From Enterococcus florum (lineage in GTDB: Bacteria > Bacillota > Bacilli > Lactobacillales > Enterococcaceae): a stretch of 64,000 nt of DNA. Positions 43,248 through 52,187 of this stretch are shown piece by piece. Below the pieces are notes generated by a model. The model saw only the letters and a program-made list of their open reading frames with translations, made no database searches and was not told the origin of the DNA. The DNA is taken from positions 29,757 to 93,756 of the forward strand of contig NZ_BJCC01000002.1 in the NCBI RefSeq assembly GCF_004309355.1. Direction: 5' to 3'. A program made the translations under genes and the position numbers. How positions within the stretch are numbered: position 1 is the stretch's first letter; each line of letters opens with the position of its first letter.

Positions 43248-44306
43248 ATGAGTAAAACAATGAACGGTGTTTCGAAACAAGCACCGGGGTATGACCAAAT
43301 GGCGTTTATCGACTTGGCTGTTCCAGAAGCGACCGGTGACAAGGTATTGATCAAAGTCGCTTATACCGGAATTTGCGGGTCGGATATTCATACCTTCAAA
43401 GGTGAATACAAAAATCCAACGACTCCGGTTGTTTTAGGACACGAATTTTCTGGTCAGGTCGTCGCAGTTGGCGACAAGGTAGCCAAGGTAAGCGTAGGAG
43501 ATCGTGTAACTAGCGAGACTACCTTTACGGTTTGCAACGAATGCGACTACTGCAAAGAAAAGCAATACAACTTGTGCCCCCATCGCAAAGGGATCGGTAC
43601 TCAGCAAAATGGCAGCATGGCAAATTATGTTTTAGCTAGAGAAGAGAGCATTCATCTGCTGCCGGATGGCTTGAGCTATGAAGGCGCCGCTATGAGTGAA
43701 CCACTGGCGTGCTGCGTACATGCCATGTATCAAAAGAGCCGCTTGGAATTACAGGATAAAATCATTATTATGGGACCGGGGCCGATCGGCTTGTTCTTAC
43801 TGCAAATCGCTAAAGATATCGGTGCTTTTGTTATCATGACCGGCATCACCAAAGATGCACACCGCCTAGAGCTGGCGAAAAAGATGGGTGCTGACGTGAT
43901 TGTCGATACCATGCAAGAAGATTTAGCCAAAGTAGTTGAAGCAGCGACAGATGGTTATGGTGTTGATAAAGTGTATGATGCTTCCGGTGCTTTGCCGGCA
44001 GTCAATGCCAGCCTGCCGTTGATGCGCAAACAAGGGGTGTTCGTTCAAGTCGGTTTGTTTAGAGACAAAATGAACGAGTTGGATTTAGAAACGATTATCC
44101 AACGCGAGATCGAGTACGTAGGCAGCCGTTCACAAAATCCTTACGACTGGCCGATCGCCATTCATTTGCTGGCTAAAGGAGCCATCAACATTGATGAAAT
44201 GATCACCAAAAAATACCCGCTGGAAGAGTGGCGCACTGCCTTCGATAAAGTCATGGAAGGCAACGAGATCAAGGTGATGATCGAATCGAATCCGGGTGAA
44301 TTTTAA
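43248..44306 (+). CDS. D-arabitol-phosphate dehydrogenase
   Basis: A 352-residue zinc-dependent medium-chain dehydrogenase. It closely matches, from memory, the D-arabitol-phosphate dehydrogenase of Enterococcus avium, including the start MSKTMNGVSKQAPGYDQMAF and the same length. Zinc motifs are GICGSD, GHEF and the four-cysteine loop CNECDYCKEKQYNLC; the cofactor motif is GPGPIG. That enzyme oxidises D-arabitol 1- or 5-phosphate to xylulose or ribulose 5-phosphate. Last gene of the operon, before the terminator at 44316. Confidence 0.9.
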   Translation: MSKTMNGVSKQAPGYDQMAFIDLAVPEATGDKVLIKVAYTGICGSDIHTFKGEYKNPTTPVVLGHEFSGQVVAVGDKVAKVSVGDRVTSETTFTVCNECDYCKEKQYNLCPHRKGIGTQQNGSMANYVLAREESIHLLPDGLSYEGAAMSEPLACCVHAMYQKSRLELQDKIIIMGPGPIGLFLLQIAKDIGAFVIMTGITKDAHRLELAKKMGADVIVDTMQEDLAKVVEAATDGYGVDKVYDASGALPAVNASLPLMRKQGVFVQVGLFRDKMNELDLETIIQREIEYVGSRSQNPYDWPIAIHLLAKGAINIDEMITKKYPLEEWRTAFDKVMEGNEIKVMIESNPGEF

Positions 44307-44315
44307 GAACTATGC

Positions 44316-44353
44316 GAACCTCAGACTTTAGCTGTCTGAGGTTCTTTTTTTTT
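44316..44353 (+). terminator. terminator of arabitol operon
   Basis: Perfect 11-bp arms GAACCTCAGAC and GTCTGAGGTTC around TTTAGCT, followed by nine T. Confidence 0.92.
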
Positions 44354-44431
44354 CGGGATTCAATGATACCGTTTACTAAAAGCGAATTTAAGGGTAGACT
44401 AGGTGGAAAATGACAAGGCAGGTGAATAGGG

Positions 44432-46522
44432 GTGGAATTAGATAATCGCAACGTTCAGCTTTTGCAAATGATTTCTTCCAGTGTGCAGATCACCTCCAAG
44501 GAATTGATGGAAAAGCATGGCCTGACGAGAAACCAGTTGGATTACTCCATCAAAAAAATCAATGATTTCTTGAAGGACAATAATTACGAGCCGATGATCC
44601 GTTCCAGAAAAGGCTATTTTGTGGTGGACGCCAAAGTGGTAGATGATTTTTCGGGAGTGTCCAACAGCGAGAGCCGCTTAAAGGCGACGAAAAGCAGTTT
44701 TTTGGATGAAGAGTATCGGCTGCTGGTGATCTTGCTGCTGATTTTTTCTTCGGATTATTTATCGTTGTATCATTTTTCAGACACACTGGAGGTCAGCAAA
44801 AATACGATCGTCTCAGATATTAAAAAACTGAAGGAATACTTAGACAAGTACCTAATCACCATCGAGTATTCCCGTAAAAAAGGCTATTACTTTAAAGGCA
44901 ATGAGGAGACTATTCGTGGTGTGATTCTTTCTATCACAGACAAGGTGATGGAGTCGATCTACAATACAGTAATCTTTCATAAATATCTGCAGATCTCAGA
45001 GCAGGAGATCGAAGAAAAGCGCAAGCTGATCCGAATGATTGAAGCCGAGCTGCAGGTTCACTACACAGATAATCGAATCCAGACAGCTCCGTATTTTTTG
45101 ATTCTATTGACCAAACGGATTCAAAATGGACATTTGCTGGATCAAGCGTTTGGTACGATGGCCAAAGAAGTGATGGACACGAAGGAATATGCGGCGATCG
45201 TCAAGGTGTTGGCTGGACGGTACGAGCTGCCGAAAAGCTACAGTGAACATCTGTATCTCTGTTTATTTATTTTGTCTTTGAAGATCACGGATTTAAGCAA
45301 TACCTTTTCGTTGAATACAGATGCATTGCGCAGCCATATCTCTTCATTTATCGAGCTGCTGGAGAAGAATATTGTGATCCAGCTGAGTGACAAGGCACAG
45401 CTGATCGAGAATTTGGCTCTGCATTTAGCACCCGCATATTATCGGATCAAGTATGGGTTGACTTCAGAATATGCCATCACGGATTTTGTAAAAAATCAGC
45501 TGGATCCTTTGTTTTTTATGGTGAAATCCTCTATTGCGCCTTTAGAAGATTTTTTTGAAGAACGCATTCCTAGTGACGAGATTTATTTGATCACGATGTT
45601 TGTGGGCGCTTATATGCAGAAGGAAAAACCGATCAATGAGAGCAAAACAACGGTTAATGCCGTCGTGGTTTGTCCGAATGGCATCATCAGCTCTAAATTG
45701 CTGGAGAACACTTTAGACAATTGGTTCCCAATGATCCATTTTATTCCAGCTTTTTCGATTCGGGAATTTTATGAACAGGAGCAGCTGTTGGATGTTCAAT
45801 TGGTCTTTTCTACCACTCCGCTGACGACAGAGCTGCCTGTGATCGTTGTCGGAAATGATCTGTCGGCCATGAACAAAAATTTGATCGTCAACGAGGTCAT
45901 TCAATTGATCTATAAGATCGACAGCTACAAGCTGCAGCCGGATCACACGTTAGCAATCGTCAAAAAATACATTGAGCTGCCCCCGGAAATCGAGGAGCGC
46001 ATCCGTAAAGAATTATTGATTTCCTACAATTCGATTTTCCAGATCCAGGATCAGGAAGTCTTGAACAATGAAGTCAAGCTGCACCTTTGTGATGTGATTA
46101 CACCGGAAAGCATCATTTTGCTAAAGGGAGAAGAAGACTGGAACAGTGTGCTGCAAAAAACGACACAGAACCTGATTGAGCGCGACATTGTTGAGCCTCG
46201 CTATCTGACGAGCTTGCAAGAACAATTCCCCACAGTGAAGCCGAATATTTTGCTGGGAAACACGATTGTTATTCCGCATACGATTCCGGAAAACGGGACT
46301 AAACGTTTAGGGATGTGTTTTGCTAAAATCGATCAGGGATTTGCCAGCGGAACGGAACGATTTTACTACGTTGTGGCGATTTCGGCAGTTGATAAGAAAC
46401 AGCATATCCAGCCGATGATGGAGCTTTTGAAGATCGCTAGTGATGAAACGATGCTGCAAAAGCTCGCTGCGGCTATCAGCAAAGAAGAAATCTTAGCCAT
46501 TATTTCAGCAGTTAAAAAATAG
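44432..46522 (+). CDS. PRD-containing BglG/MtlR-type regulator
   Basis: A 696-residue paralog of the regulator at 39070 with the same order: helix-turn-helix pair (second with LEVSKNTIVSDIKKLKEYL), two PRDs, an EIIB-like domain with VVCPNGIISSKLLENTL, and an EIIA-like domain with TIVIPHTIPENG. GTG 44432 is six bases after AGGTGA. It has its own terminator and precedes the next PTS operon, which it probably activates, perhaps through the inverted repeat at 46598-46625. Confidence 0.88.
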   Translation: MELDNRNVQLLQMISSSVQITSKELMEKHGLTRNQLDYSIKKINDFLKDNNYEPMIRSRKGYFVVDAKVVDDFSGVSNSESRLKATKSSFLDEEYRLLVILLLIFSSDYLSLYHFSDTLEVSKNTIVSDIKKLKEYLDKYLITIEYSRKKGYYFKGNEETIRGVILSITDKVMESIYNTVIFHKYLQISEQEIEEKRKLIRMIEAELQVHYTDNRIQTAPYFLILLTKRIQNGHLLDQAFGTMAKEVMDTKEYAAIVKVLAGRYELPKSYSEHLYLCLFILSLKITDLSNTFSLNTDALRSHISSFIELLEKNIVIQLSDKAQLIENLALHLAPAYYRIKYGLTSEYAITDFVKNQLDPLFFMVKSSIAPLEDFFEERIPSDEIYLITMFVGAYMQKEKPINESKTTVNAVVVCPNGIISSKLLENTLDNWFPMIHFIPAFSIREFYEQEQLLDVQLVFSTTPLTTELPVIVVGNDLSAMNKNLIVNEVIQLIYKIDSYKLQPDHTLAIVKKYIELPPEIEERIRKELLISYNSIFQIQDQEVLNNEVKLHLCDVITPESIILLKGEEDWNSVLQKTTQNLIERDIVEPRYLTSLQEQFPTVKPNILLGNTIVIPHTIPENGTKRLGMCFAKIDQGFASGTERFYYVVAISAVDKKQHIQPMMELLKIASDETMLQKLAAAISKEEILAIISAVKK

Positions 46523-46525
46523 GAG

Positions 46526-46567
46526 AATGCTCTTCTGGATTATTTTTCAGGAGAGCATTTGTTTTTT
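46526..46567 (+). terminator. terminator after the second PRD regulator
   Basis: AATGCTCT-t-CTG pairs with CAG-g-AGAGCATT, followed by TTGTTTTTT. Confidence 0.8.
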
Positions 46568-46597
46568 ATACCAACAAAACTTTGTGAAATCAACGTT

Positions 46598-46625
46598 TTC
46601 AGCAATTCATACAAGTATTGCTGAA
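46598..46625. promoter_or_regulatory. inverted-repeat operator candidate upstream of second PTS operon
   Basis: Arms TTCAGCAAT (46598-46606) and ATTGCTGAA (46617-46625) are perfectly complementary around ten bases, and end about 31 bp before the -35. The position suits an activator such as the PRD regulator at 44432. Confidence 0.5.
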
Positions 46626-46656
46626 TTTGTTGAGTAAAAAGTGATTCCAAAACCAA

Positions 46657-46685
46657 TTCAAAAGAAAGCGGTTCCGTGCTATCTT
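46657..46685 (+). promoter_or_regulatory. promoter of second galactitol-type PTS operon
   Basis: TTCAAA (46657-46662) and TATCTT (46680-46685) with a 17-base spacer and a TG before the -10. The spacer holds AGAAAGCGGTTCCG, a partial cre match (two mismatches), which would let CcpA block transcription. Confidence 0.55.
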
Positions 46686-46726
46686 TTCTTTAGCAAGGAA
46701 AAATAAAAGCAAAAGGAGGAGATCGT

Positions 46727-47185
46727 GTGCTAAGAAAAGAACTCTTATTTCACAAACTTGCGGTAGAAGATTACGAGTCATTGGTTCGTTTTCTCGGAGG
46801 GAGAATGGAAGCATTCGGGTATGTAAAAGCGAGTTATGTTCCCGCAGTTGTTGAAAGAGAAAAGGGCTTCCCTACTGGATTAAGCATGGGTGATTACGGA
46901 ATCGCAATCCCACATACCGATCGTGAACACGTGTATGAATCGGCGCTGGCGATCGCGACCTTGAAACGTCCGATTTATGTCCATTCAATGATTGATCCCA
47001 CCAAAAAAGTGGAAGTCTCGCTCGTCATTTTGATGGCAGTGGAGAATCCGGACGGCCAAGTCAAAATGCTTAGCAAATTGATGGGACTGTTCCAAGACGT
47101 AGAAACCCTGAAGCAGCTGGAGCAAGCCAATTCGTCGGAAGAGATGTATCAAATCTTGTCACAATTAGAATTAGAGGTCGTTTGA
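46727..47185 (+). CDS. PTS EIIA, galactitol type
   Basis: A 152-residue EIIA with phosphorylated His-63 in YGIAIPHTDREHV and lead-in REKGFPTGLS. GTG 46727 follows AAAAGGAGGAG. It is the first gene of an operon that encodes two EIIBs, so it may phosphorylate both. Confidence 0.91.
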   Translation: MLRKELLFHKLAVEDYESLVRFLGGRMEAFGYVKASYVPAVVEREKGFPTGLSMGDYGIAIPHTDREHVYESALAIATLKRPIYVHSMIDPTKKVEVSLVILMAVENPDGQVKMLSKLMGLFQDVETLKQLEQANSSEEMYQILSQLELEVV

Positions 47186-47213
47186 CCCCTTACAATTTAG
47201 GAGGAAAAGCACA

Positions 47214-47519
47214 ATGAAACAGTATAATGTATTGTCTGTTTGCGGATCAGGAACAGTTACTTCATCGATGGTAGCAGAAAAATTAAGAGAAGCGTTAGAG
47301 GAAAAGGGCTATCGGATCACCACCACAGAGGCACGGCCAACAGAGGCTCTACAGCTGGCACAAGGCGGCAGCTTTGATTTTATTACCTACACCAGCCCGC
47401 TGCCAGAAGGCGATTACGGCGTACCGGTAGTCAATGCGATCGGCTTTTTGACCGGTTTTGGCGATGAAGAATTTTTAGAAGAGATCGACGGTGTTTTAGC
47501 AGAGTTGGATAAACGATAA
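47214..47519 (+). CDS. PTS EIIB, galactitol type, first copy
   Basis: A 101-residue EIIB with phosphocysteine Cys-10 in VLSVCGSGTVTSSMVAEKL. It is highly similar along its length to the next gene, which marks a tandem duplication. This copy keeps LREALEEKGYRITTTEARP where the other has LRESSEEMGFFITTMEARP. TTAGGAGG precedes ATG 47214. Confidence 0.92.
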   Translation: MKQYNVLSVCGSGTVTSSMVAEKLREALEEKGYRITTTEARPTEALQLAQGGSFDFITYTSPLPEGDYGVPVVNAIGFLTGFGDEEFLEEIDGVLAELDKR

Positions 47520-47556
47520 GCAACATCCCTTCACTTATGAAAAAGGAGGAAACAAC

Positions 47557-47865
47557 ATGAAGCACTACAAAGTCTTGTCTGTCTGCGGATCAGGCACGGT
47601 CACCTCGTCAATGGTGGCGGAAAAATTGCGGGAATCGTCGGAGGAAATGGGATTTTTTATCACCACAATGGAAGCACGGCCAACCGAAGCGCTGCAATTG
47701 GCACAAGGTGGAATGTTTGATTTTATTACCTACACGAGTCCGCTGCCAGAAGGAGACTATGGAGTGCCTACGGTCAATGCAATGGGGTTTTTAACTGGTT
47801 TTGTCGATGAGTTTCTGGAGGAAGTTGCAGAGGTCTTAGCAGAACTAGAAAAAAATAAACAATAG
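47557..47865 (+). CDS. PTS EIIB, galactitol type, second copy
   Basis: A 102-residue EIIB with Cys-10 in VLSVCGSGTVTSS, a tandem duplicate of the gene before it. The region around YTSPLPEGDYGVP is identical; differences cluster in residues 26-38 and at the C-terminus. Both copies keep the active cysteine and a good ribosome-binding site (AAAGGAGG), so neither looks decayed. They may serve different substrates or raise the dose. Confidence 0.92.
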   Translation: MKHYKVLSVCGSGTVTSSMVAEKLRESSEEMGFFITTMEARPTEALQLAQGGMFDFITYTSPLPEGDYGVPTVNAMGFLTGFVDEFLEEVAEVLAELEKNKQ

Positions 47866-47880
47866 AAAAGGAGAAATGAG

Positions 47881-49302
47881 ATGTTAGAAACGTTAAAAAG
47901 TGTGTTTGATACCTTTGGCTCGGCGGTTTTTGTCCCTGTAATGATTTTTGTAGTCGCAAAAGTATTGAAGGTAAAAACACAAAAAGCTTTCTTGTCTGGG
48001 TTGTATGCAGGGGTTGGTTTGATGGGGTTCACTTTGATTTTGAATTCGTACACACCAATTATTTCAGCAGTTGTCCAGCAAATGGTTGATCAGACAGGAA
48101 TCAATTTACCCGCTTTTGATGTGGGGTGGCAGGCAACAGCACTTGTTGCTTATTCAACAGAAGCTGGAATGATTTACTTAGTGATCGCTCTGGTTCTGCA
48201 AACGGTCTTATTCTTAGTGAAATGGACGAACGTGTTCCAACCGTCAGATCTTTGGAACAACTATTCTTACATGGTATGGGGGTCGATGGTGTTTCTGGCG
48301 ACGCGCAATATGGTTTTGGCGATCGTGCTAATGTGTCTTTTGAACATGTACAGCTTATTGCTGTCAGAAATGTTGGCACGTCGCTGGTCCAATTATTATC
48401 ACTATCCAAATTGTACGATCATTGCGATGCACAACATTGAGCCAGGAATTTTTGCCCTGATCATGGACCCGCTTTGGAACATGCTGGGACTGCACAAGGT
48501 ACGGATGAATCCACAAGGGCTGCAGAAAAAACTAGGCTTTTTGGGAGAACCGATTTCATTGGGCTTGTTTTTAGGCTTGTTCTTAGGTGTTTTAGGTAAC
48601 TTCAGTCAACTTGGCAACTTAGAATCTTGGGGGCAAATTACTCAAGTCGGGATCGCAACCAGTGCAGTGATGGCTATTTTCCCTAAAGTGGCGGGAATTT
48701 TTGCGCAAGCCTTCAACCCGATTTCACAAGCAGCCAGCAAGAATGTGCGCGGGAACAATAAAGAGCGTGAATGGTACTTGGGAGTAAATGATGCGACAGG
48801 TTACGGTGAGCCGGCTACGTTGATTTCTGGAATTATCTTGATCCCAATCATGGTGGCATTGGCGATGATCCTACCGGGAAATCAAACTTTGCCAGTTGTC
48901 GATTTGTTAGCAATCCCTTACATGGTTCAAGCATTGGTTTGCTTATCTAACGGAAATATCGCGAAGACTTTGTTGAATGGGACGATTTGGTTCAGTTTAG
49001 GCCTTTATATGTGTACCTACACTGCGCCAATGTTTACTGAAATCGCTCAAACAGTGGGTGTGACCTTGCCAGCAGGAGCGTTAATGGTTACCAGTTTTAA
49101 TATCTTAGGAAAACCAATTTTTGGTTTGATTTTCTTGGCCTTTTTGAGTCAAAATCCGATCTTCATCGGCTTGACGATCGTTGCTTATTTTGTGGTCTAC
49201 TTCTTGTTCCGCAAAAACAAAGAAGCGTTCTACAGCTATATTGAACGTGCAGCGGCGAAAAACAGCGGCGAAGAACCTGCTGGGGAAACCAAAGTAGCAT
49301 AG
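47881..49302 (+). CDS. PTS EIIC, galactitol family
   Basis: A 473-residue GatC-type permease, longer at the C-terminus than the other two in the window, where it adds a hydrophobic helix (PIFIGLTIVAYFVVYFLF) and a charged tail. Family motifs are FDVGWQATALVAYSTEAG, GFLGEPISLGLFLGLFLGVLG and GYGEPATLISGIILIP. AAAGGAG precedes ATG 47881, 15 bp after the second EIIB gene. The substrate is inferred from downstream enzymes to be a pentitol or deoxyhexitol. Confidence 0.9.
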   Translation: MLETLKSVFDTFGSAVFVPVMIFVVAKVLKVKTQKAFLSGLYAGVGLMGFTLILNSYTPIISAVVQQMVDQTGINLPAFDVGWQATALVAYSTEAGMIYLVIALVLQTVLFLVKWTNVFQPSDLWNNYSYMVWGSMVFLATRNMVLAIVLMCLLNMYSLLLSEMLARRWSNYYHYPNCTIIAMHNIEPGIFALIMDPLWNMLGLHKVRMNPQGLQKKLGFLGEPISLGLFLGLFLGVLGNFSQLGNLESWGQITQVGIATSAVMAIFPKVAGIFAQAFNPISQAASKNVRGNNKEREWYLGVNDATGYGEPATLISGIILIPIMVALAMILPGNQTLPVVDLLAIPYMVQALVCLSNGNIAKTLLNGTIWFSLGLYMCTYTAPMFTEIAQTVGVTLPAGALMVTSFNILGKPIFGLIFLAFLSQNPIFIGLTIVAYFVVYFLFRKNKEAFYSYIERAAAKNSGEEPAGETKVA

Positions 49303-49313
49303 GAGATGAGAAG

Positions 49314-50375
49314 ATGTCTGAACAAATGGAGGCAAGTGTTTTAGTGGAACCCGGTGTTTTGGAAGTAAAAAAAGTGGCAGTTCCAGAAATCGGTGAACAA
49401 GAAGTATTGATCAAGGTGGCTTACGCGGGAATCTGTGGGTCAGATGTGCCCCGCGCAAACCTCGAAAACGGTGCAAGAATGTACCCGATCATTTTAGGCC
49501 ATGAATTTAGCGGTACGGTTGATCAAGTGGGATCAAATGTAACCAAACTCAAGGTCGGCGACAAGGTAGCTGTTGCACCATTAATCCCAGATCCTAATTC
49601 TGAATACACAAAAGAAGGATACTACGGGCTTAGTGACAATTATAACATAATTGGTACAGGGAGTAACGGGGCCTTCAGCGAGTATGTAAAAGTTCCCGAA
49701 GACCATGCAGTCGTCATGCCGGAGGAACTGGATCTGTTATCCGCAGCCGGAGTGGAGCCCGCGACCATCAGTTGGCACGCATTGCGCAGAGCCCAGATCG
49801 AGGTCGGTGATACAGTTGCTGTTTTAGGCTGCGGTCCCATCGGTCAATTTGCGATCCAGATCGCCAAAATATTTGGCGCAAAAACGGTTGTAGCAGTGGA
49901 CATTTTCGACGATAAGCTGCAATTAGCGAAAGAACTAGGCGCCGATGTGGCGATCAACAGTAAAGAAGTTGACTTAGAGCAAGCCATTCGGGAATTGACT
50001 GGATTAGGCGTCGATGTGGTGATCGAGACTGCAGGGAGTAAGATTACACAAAAGCAGTCGCTGTTGATCACGCGCAAGCATGGACGAATCGTCTTTGTGG
50101 GTATTTCGCACCAAGACTTGCCATTATCAGAAAAAGAAGCGGAACGAATCATGCGGGCAGAGCTGACGGTGACCGGGTCTTGGAATTCTTACACCGCACC
50201 TTACCCTGGTCGAGCATGGGAAGCCACCTTGGATGAAATGTCTAAGGGTCGTATCAAATTTAAAGAGATGATCTCCCATGAAATCTCTTTAGAAGAGCTG
50301 CCGGAAATATTACCGAAGATGTTCAAGCGAGAGTTAAGCTACAACAAGATCGTAGTCGCTGTTCATCCGGAATAA
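49314..50375 (+). CDS. GatD-like medium-chain dehydrogenase lacking structural zinc cysteines
   Basis: A 353-residue dehydrogenase resembling galactitol-1-phosphate 5-dehydrogenase. Catalytic zinc ligands are present in GICGSD and GHEFSG, and the cofactor motif is GCGPIG. The loop where relatives hold four structural cysteines reads APLIPDPNSEYTKEGYYGL and contains none. It probably oxidises the polyol phosphate made by the PTS. GGAGATGAG precedes ATG 49314. The product would feed the epimerase encoded next. Confidence 0.88.
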   Translation: MSEQMEASVLVEPGVLEVKKVAVPEIGEQEVLIKVAYAGICGSDVPRANLENGARMYPIILGHEFSGTVDQVGSNVTKLKVGDKVAVAPLIPDPNSEYTKEGYYGLSDNYNIIGTGSNGAFSEYVKVPEDHAVVMPEELDLLSAAGVEPATISWHALRRAQIEVGDTVAVLGCGPIGQFAIQIAKIFGAKTVVAVDIFDDKLQLAKELGADVAINSKEVDLEQAIRELTGLGVDVVIETAGSKITQKQSLLITRKHGRIVFVGISHQDLPLSEKEAERIMRAELTVTGSWNSYTAPYPGRAWEATLDEMSKGRIKFKEMISHEISLEELPEILPKMFKRELSYNKIVVAVHPE

Positions 50376-50390
50376 AAAGGAGTATCGATG

Positions 50391-51083
50391 ATGTTAGAGC
50401 AATTAAAAGAAGAGGTTTTTCAAGCGAATTTAGAGCTGCCCAGACATGGGCTAATTAAATATACATGGGGCAATGTCAGTGCCTTCGACAAAGAAACCGG
50501 GTATTTCGTGATTAAGCCGAGTGGTGTCAGCTATGAGAATATGACTGTTGATGACATGGTGGTAGTAGATTTAGAGAATAAAGTGATTGAAGGAAAGTTG
50601 AATCCTTCCTCTGATACTCCGACCCATGCCGTGTTGTACAAAGCGTTTCCGGAAATCGGCGGGATTGTGCATACGCATTCCACTTGGGCTACGATTTGGG
50701 CACAATCTGGCTTGGATTGTCCAGCGATGGGAACAACCCATGCGGATACTTTTTATGGATCGGTTCCTTGTGCCCGCTTTTTGACACAAGGAGAAATTGA
50801 TGAGGGGTATGAACATGAAACGGGCAACGTGATTGTTGAAACCTTCAACAAAAGAGGCATTAAGCCAATGGAGGTGCCCGGAGTTCTACTGCATGGTCAT
50901 GGACCTTTTACGTGGGGCAAAAATGCCAGCAGTGCCGTGATGAATGCGGTAGTTTTGGATGAGGTTTGCAAAATGAATTTGTTTACCCGTCAGCTGAATA
51001 CCTATGCGGAGAATCTGCCGCAGCGGGTTTTGGACAAGCATTATTTGCGTAAACATGGCGCGAATGCTTATTACGGTCAGTAA
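50391..51083 (+). CDS. araD: L-ribulose-5-phosphate 4-epimerase
   Basis: A 230-residue class II aldolase-family enzyme that converts L-ribulose 5-phosphate to D-xylulose 5-phosphate. The sequence follows E. coli AraD closely: [32 protein letters not shown] [26 protein letters not shown] with two zinc histidines, [11 protein letters not shown] with the third, and the C-terminus [15 protein letters not shown] 50391 gives the AraD-like MLEQLKEEV start; ATG 50388 is also possible. No L-arabinose isomerase or ribulokinase is present, so L-ribulose 5-phosphate must come from the PTS and dehydrogenase. Confidence 0.92.
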   Translation: MLEQLKEEVFQANLELPRHGLIKYTWGNVSAFDKETGYFVIKPSGVSYENMTVDDMVVVDLENKVIEGKLNPSSDTPTHAVLYKAFPEIGGIVHTHSTWATIWAQSGLDCPAMGTTHADTFYGSVPCARFLTQGEIDEGYEHETGNVIVETFNKRGIKPMEVPGVLLHGHGPFTWGKNASSAVMNAVVLDEVCKMNLFTRQLNTYAENLPQRVLDKHYLRKHGANAYYGQ

Positions 51084-51089
51084 GACCTT

Positions 51090-51128
51090 AAGAATAACCA
51101 GCTCCAGGAGTTGGTTATTCTTCTTTTA
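51090..51128 (+). terminator. intra-operon terminator after araD
   Basis: AAGAATAACCaGCTCC pairs with GGAGTTGGTTATTCTT with one wobble pair, then CTTTTAA. It splits the operon and should reduce expression of the rhaD part. Confidence 0.8.
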
Positions 51129-51156
51129 AGATTTTTAATGAATAGGAGGGTTACAC

Positions 51157-51339
51157 ATGTTAAGTGAACTGTTTACATTAATTGGCTTCGCCTTTTTTAT
51201 CAAAATCTTTTTCGATGGTGCTAAGAAAATCATCGTTGGCAGCAATGGGGACATCGTCAAAAACAAGACCTATGTTATTCATGGGATTTTAGGCTTTGCT
51301 TTTATTATCGTTAGTCGTCTGTTGCTATTGATTTTATAG
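51157..51339 (+). CDS. small membrane protein, unknown function
   Basis: A 60-residue protein with two hydrophobic helices (about 5-20 and 40-59) around a polar loop DGAKKIIVGSNGDIVKNKTY. AATAGGAGGG precedes ATG 51157 at good spacing, and it ends 12 bp before rhaD, so I believe it is real. No family is recognised. It may assist transport or be a small regulator of the PTS; this is only a guess from context. Confidence 0.7.
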   Translation: MLSELFTLIGFAFFIKIFFDGAKKIIVGSNGDIVKNKTYVIHGILGFAFIIVSRLLLLIL

Positions 51340-51350
51340 GAGGGGAAAAA

Positions 51351-52187
51351 GTGAAGCTTCACAACATTTTAACTGCGCCTTTTATTCAAGAAATGTGCCA
51401 AGCGACGCATCAGCTGTGGCAATATGGCTGGGCTGAGCGCAATGGTGGGAATATCAGTTATCGGATACCCGCGGAGGAGGTCCGCTATTATTTATCTTTG
51501 GAACGAACATTTCCAGTTACTCCGTTGTCCTTTCATGTTCCAGAATTAGCTAGTGAAATCTTTTTAGTGTCCGGTTCAGGGAAATACTTTAAAAACGTGC
51601 AGCATAATCCGGCGGACAGTTTAGCTTTGATTCGTATTTCAGAGGAGGGTGCAAGCTACGAATTATTGTGGGGATTAGAAAACGGTGATGTGCCAACCAG
51701 CGAATTGGCTTCCCATTTGAAATGCCATCAGATTCGACTAGCTCAAGATCCACAGCACCGAGTGATTTTACATACCCATGCCTCGGCCATTTCAGCCATG
51801 ACCTTTGTCCATCCATTAGAAGATCGTGCATTTACTAAAACTTTGTGGCAAATGATTACCGAATGTTTGGTGGTGTTCCCCGACGGTGTGGCTGTTTTGC
51901 CATGGATGGTTGCCGGAACCAATGAATTAGGGGAGGCTTCGGCAGCGAAAATGGTTGATTGCCGGATCGTGGTCTGGCCACATCATGGCATCATGAGCGC
52001 CGGTCAGACAATGGATGATGCGTTTGGATTGATCGAAACAGCCGAAAAAGCCGCTGAAATCTATTTGAAGATCAGCTCAACCAATCAGCCTGTTCTGCAA
52101 AAGATTACAGATCAGCAATTATGGGATCTGGCCTCAACCTTCCAAGTAATTCCCAAAGACGGTGTGTTGGAGGCGAAAAACCAATGA
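51351..52187 (+). CDS. rhaD: rhamnulose-1-phosphate aldolase
   Basis: A 278-residue zinc class II aldolase that cleaves L-rhamnulose 1-phosphate to dihydroxyacetone phosphate and L-lactaldehyde. It follows E. coli RhaD well: WAERNGGNISYRIP, SGSGKYFKNVQ, LWGLENGDVPTSELASH, HTHASAISAMTFV with zinc histidines, TECLVVFPDGVAVLPWMV and WPHHGIMSAG. GTG 51351 follows GGAGGGG. No RhaA or RhaB is encoded nearby, so the ketose 1-phosphate would come from an imported deoxyhexitol or another source. Its stop overlaps the next start as ATGA. Confidence 0.9.
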   Translation: MKLHNILTAPFIQEMCQATHQLWQYGWAERNGGNISYRIPAEEVRYYLSLERTFPVTPLSFHVPELASEIFLVSGSGKYFKNVQHNPADSLALIRISEEGASYELLWGLENGDVPTSELASHLKCHQIRLAQDPQHRVILHTHASAISAMTFVHPLEDRAFTKTLWQMITECLVVFPDGVAVLPWMVAGTNELGEASAAKMVDCRIVVWPHHGIMSAGQTMDDAFGLIETAEKAAEIYLKISSTNQPVLQKITDQQLWDLASTFQVIPKDGVLEAKNQ

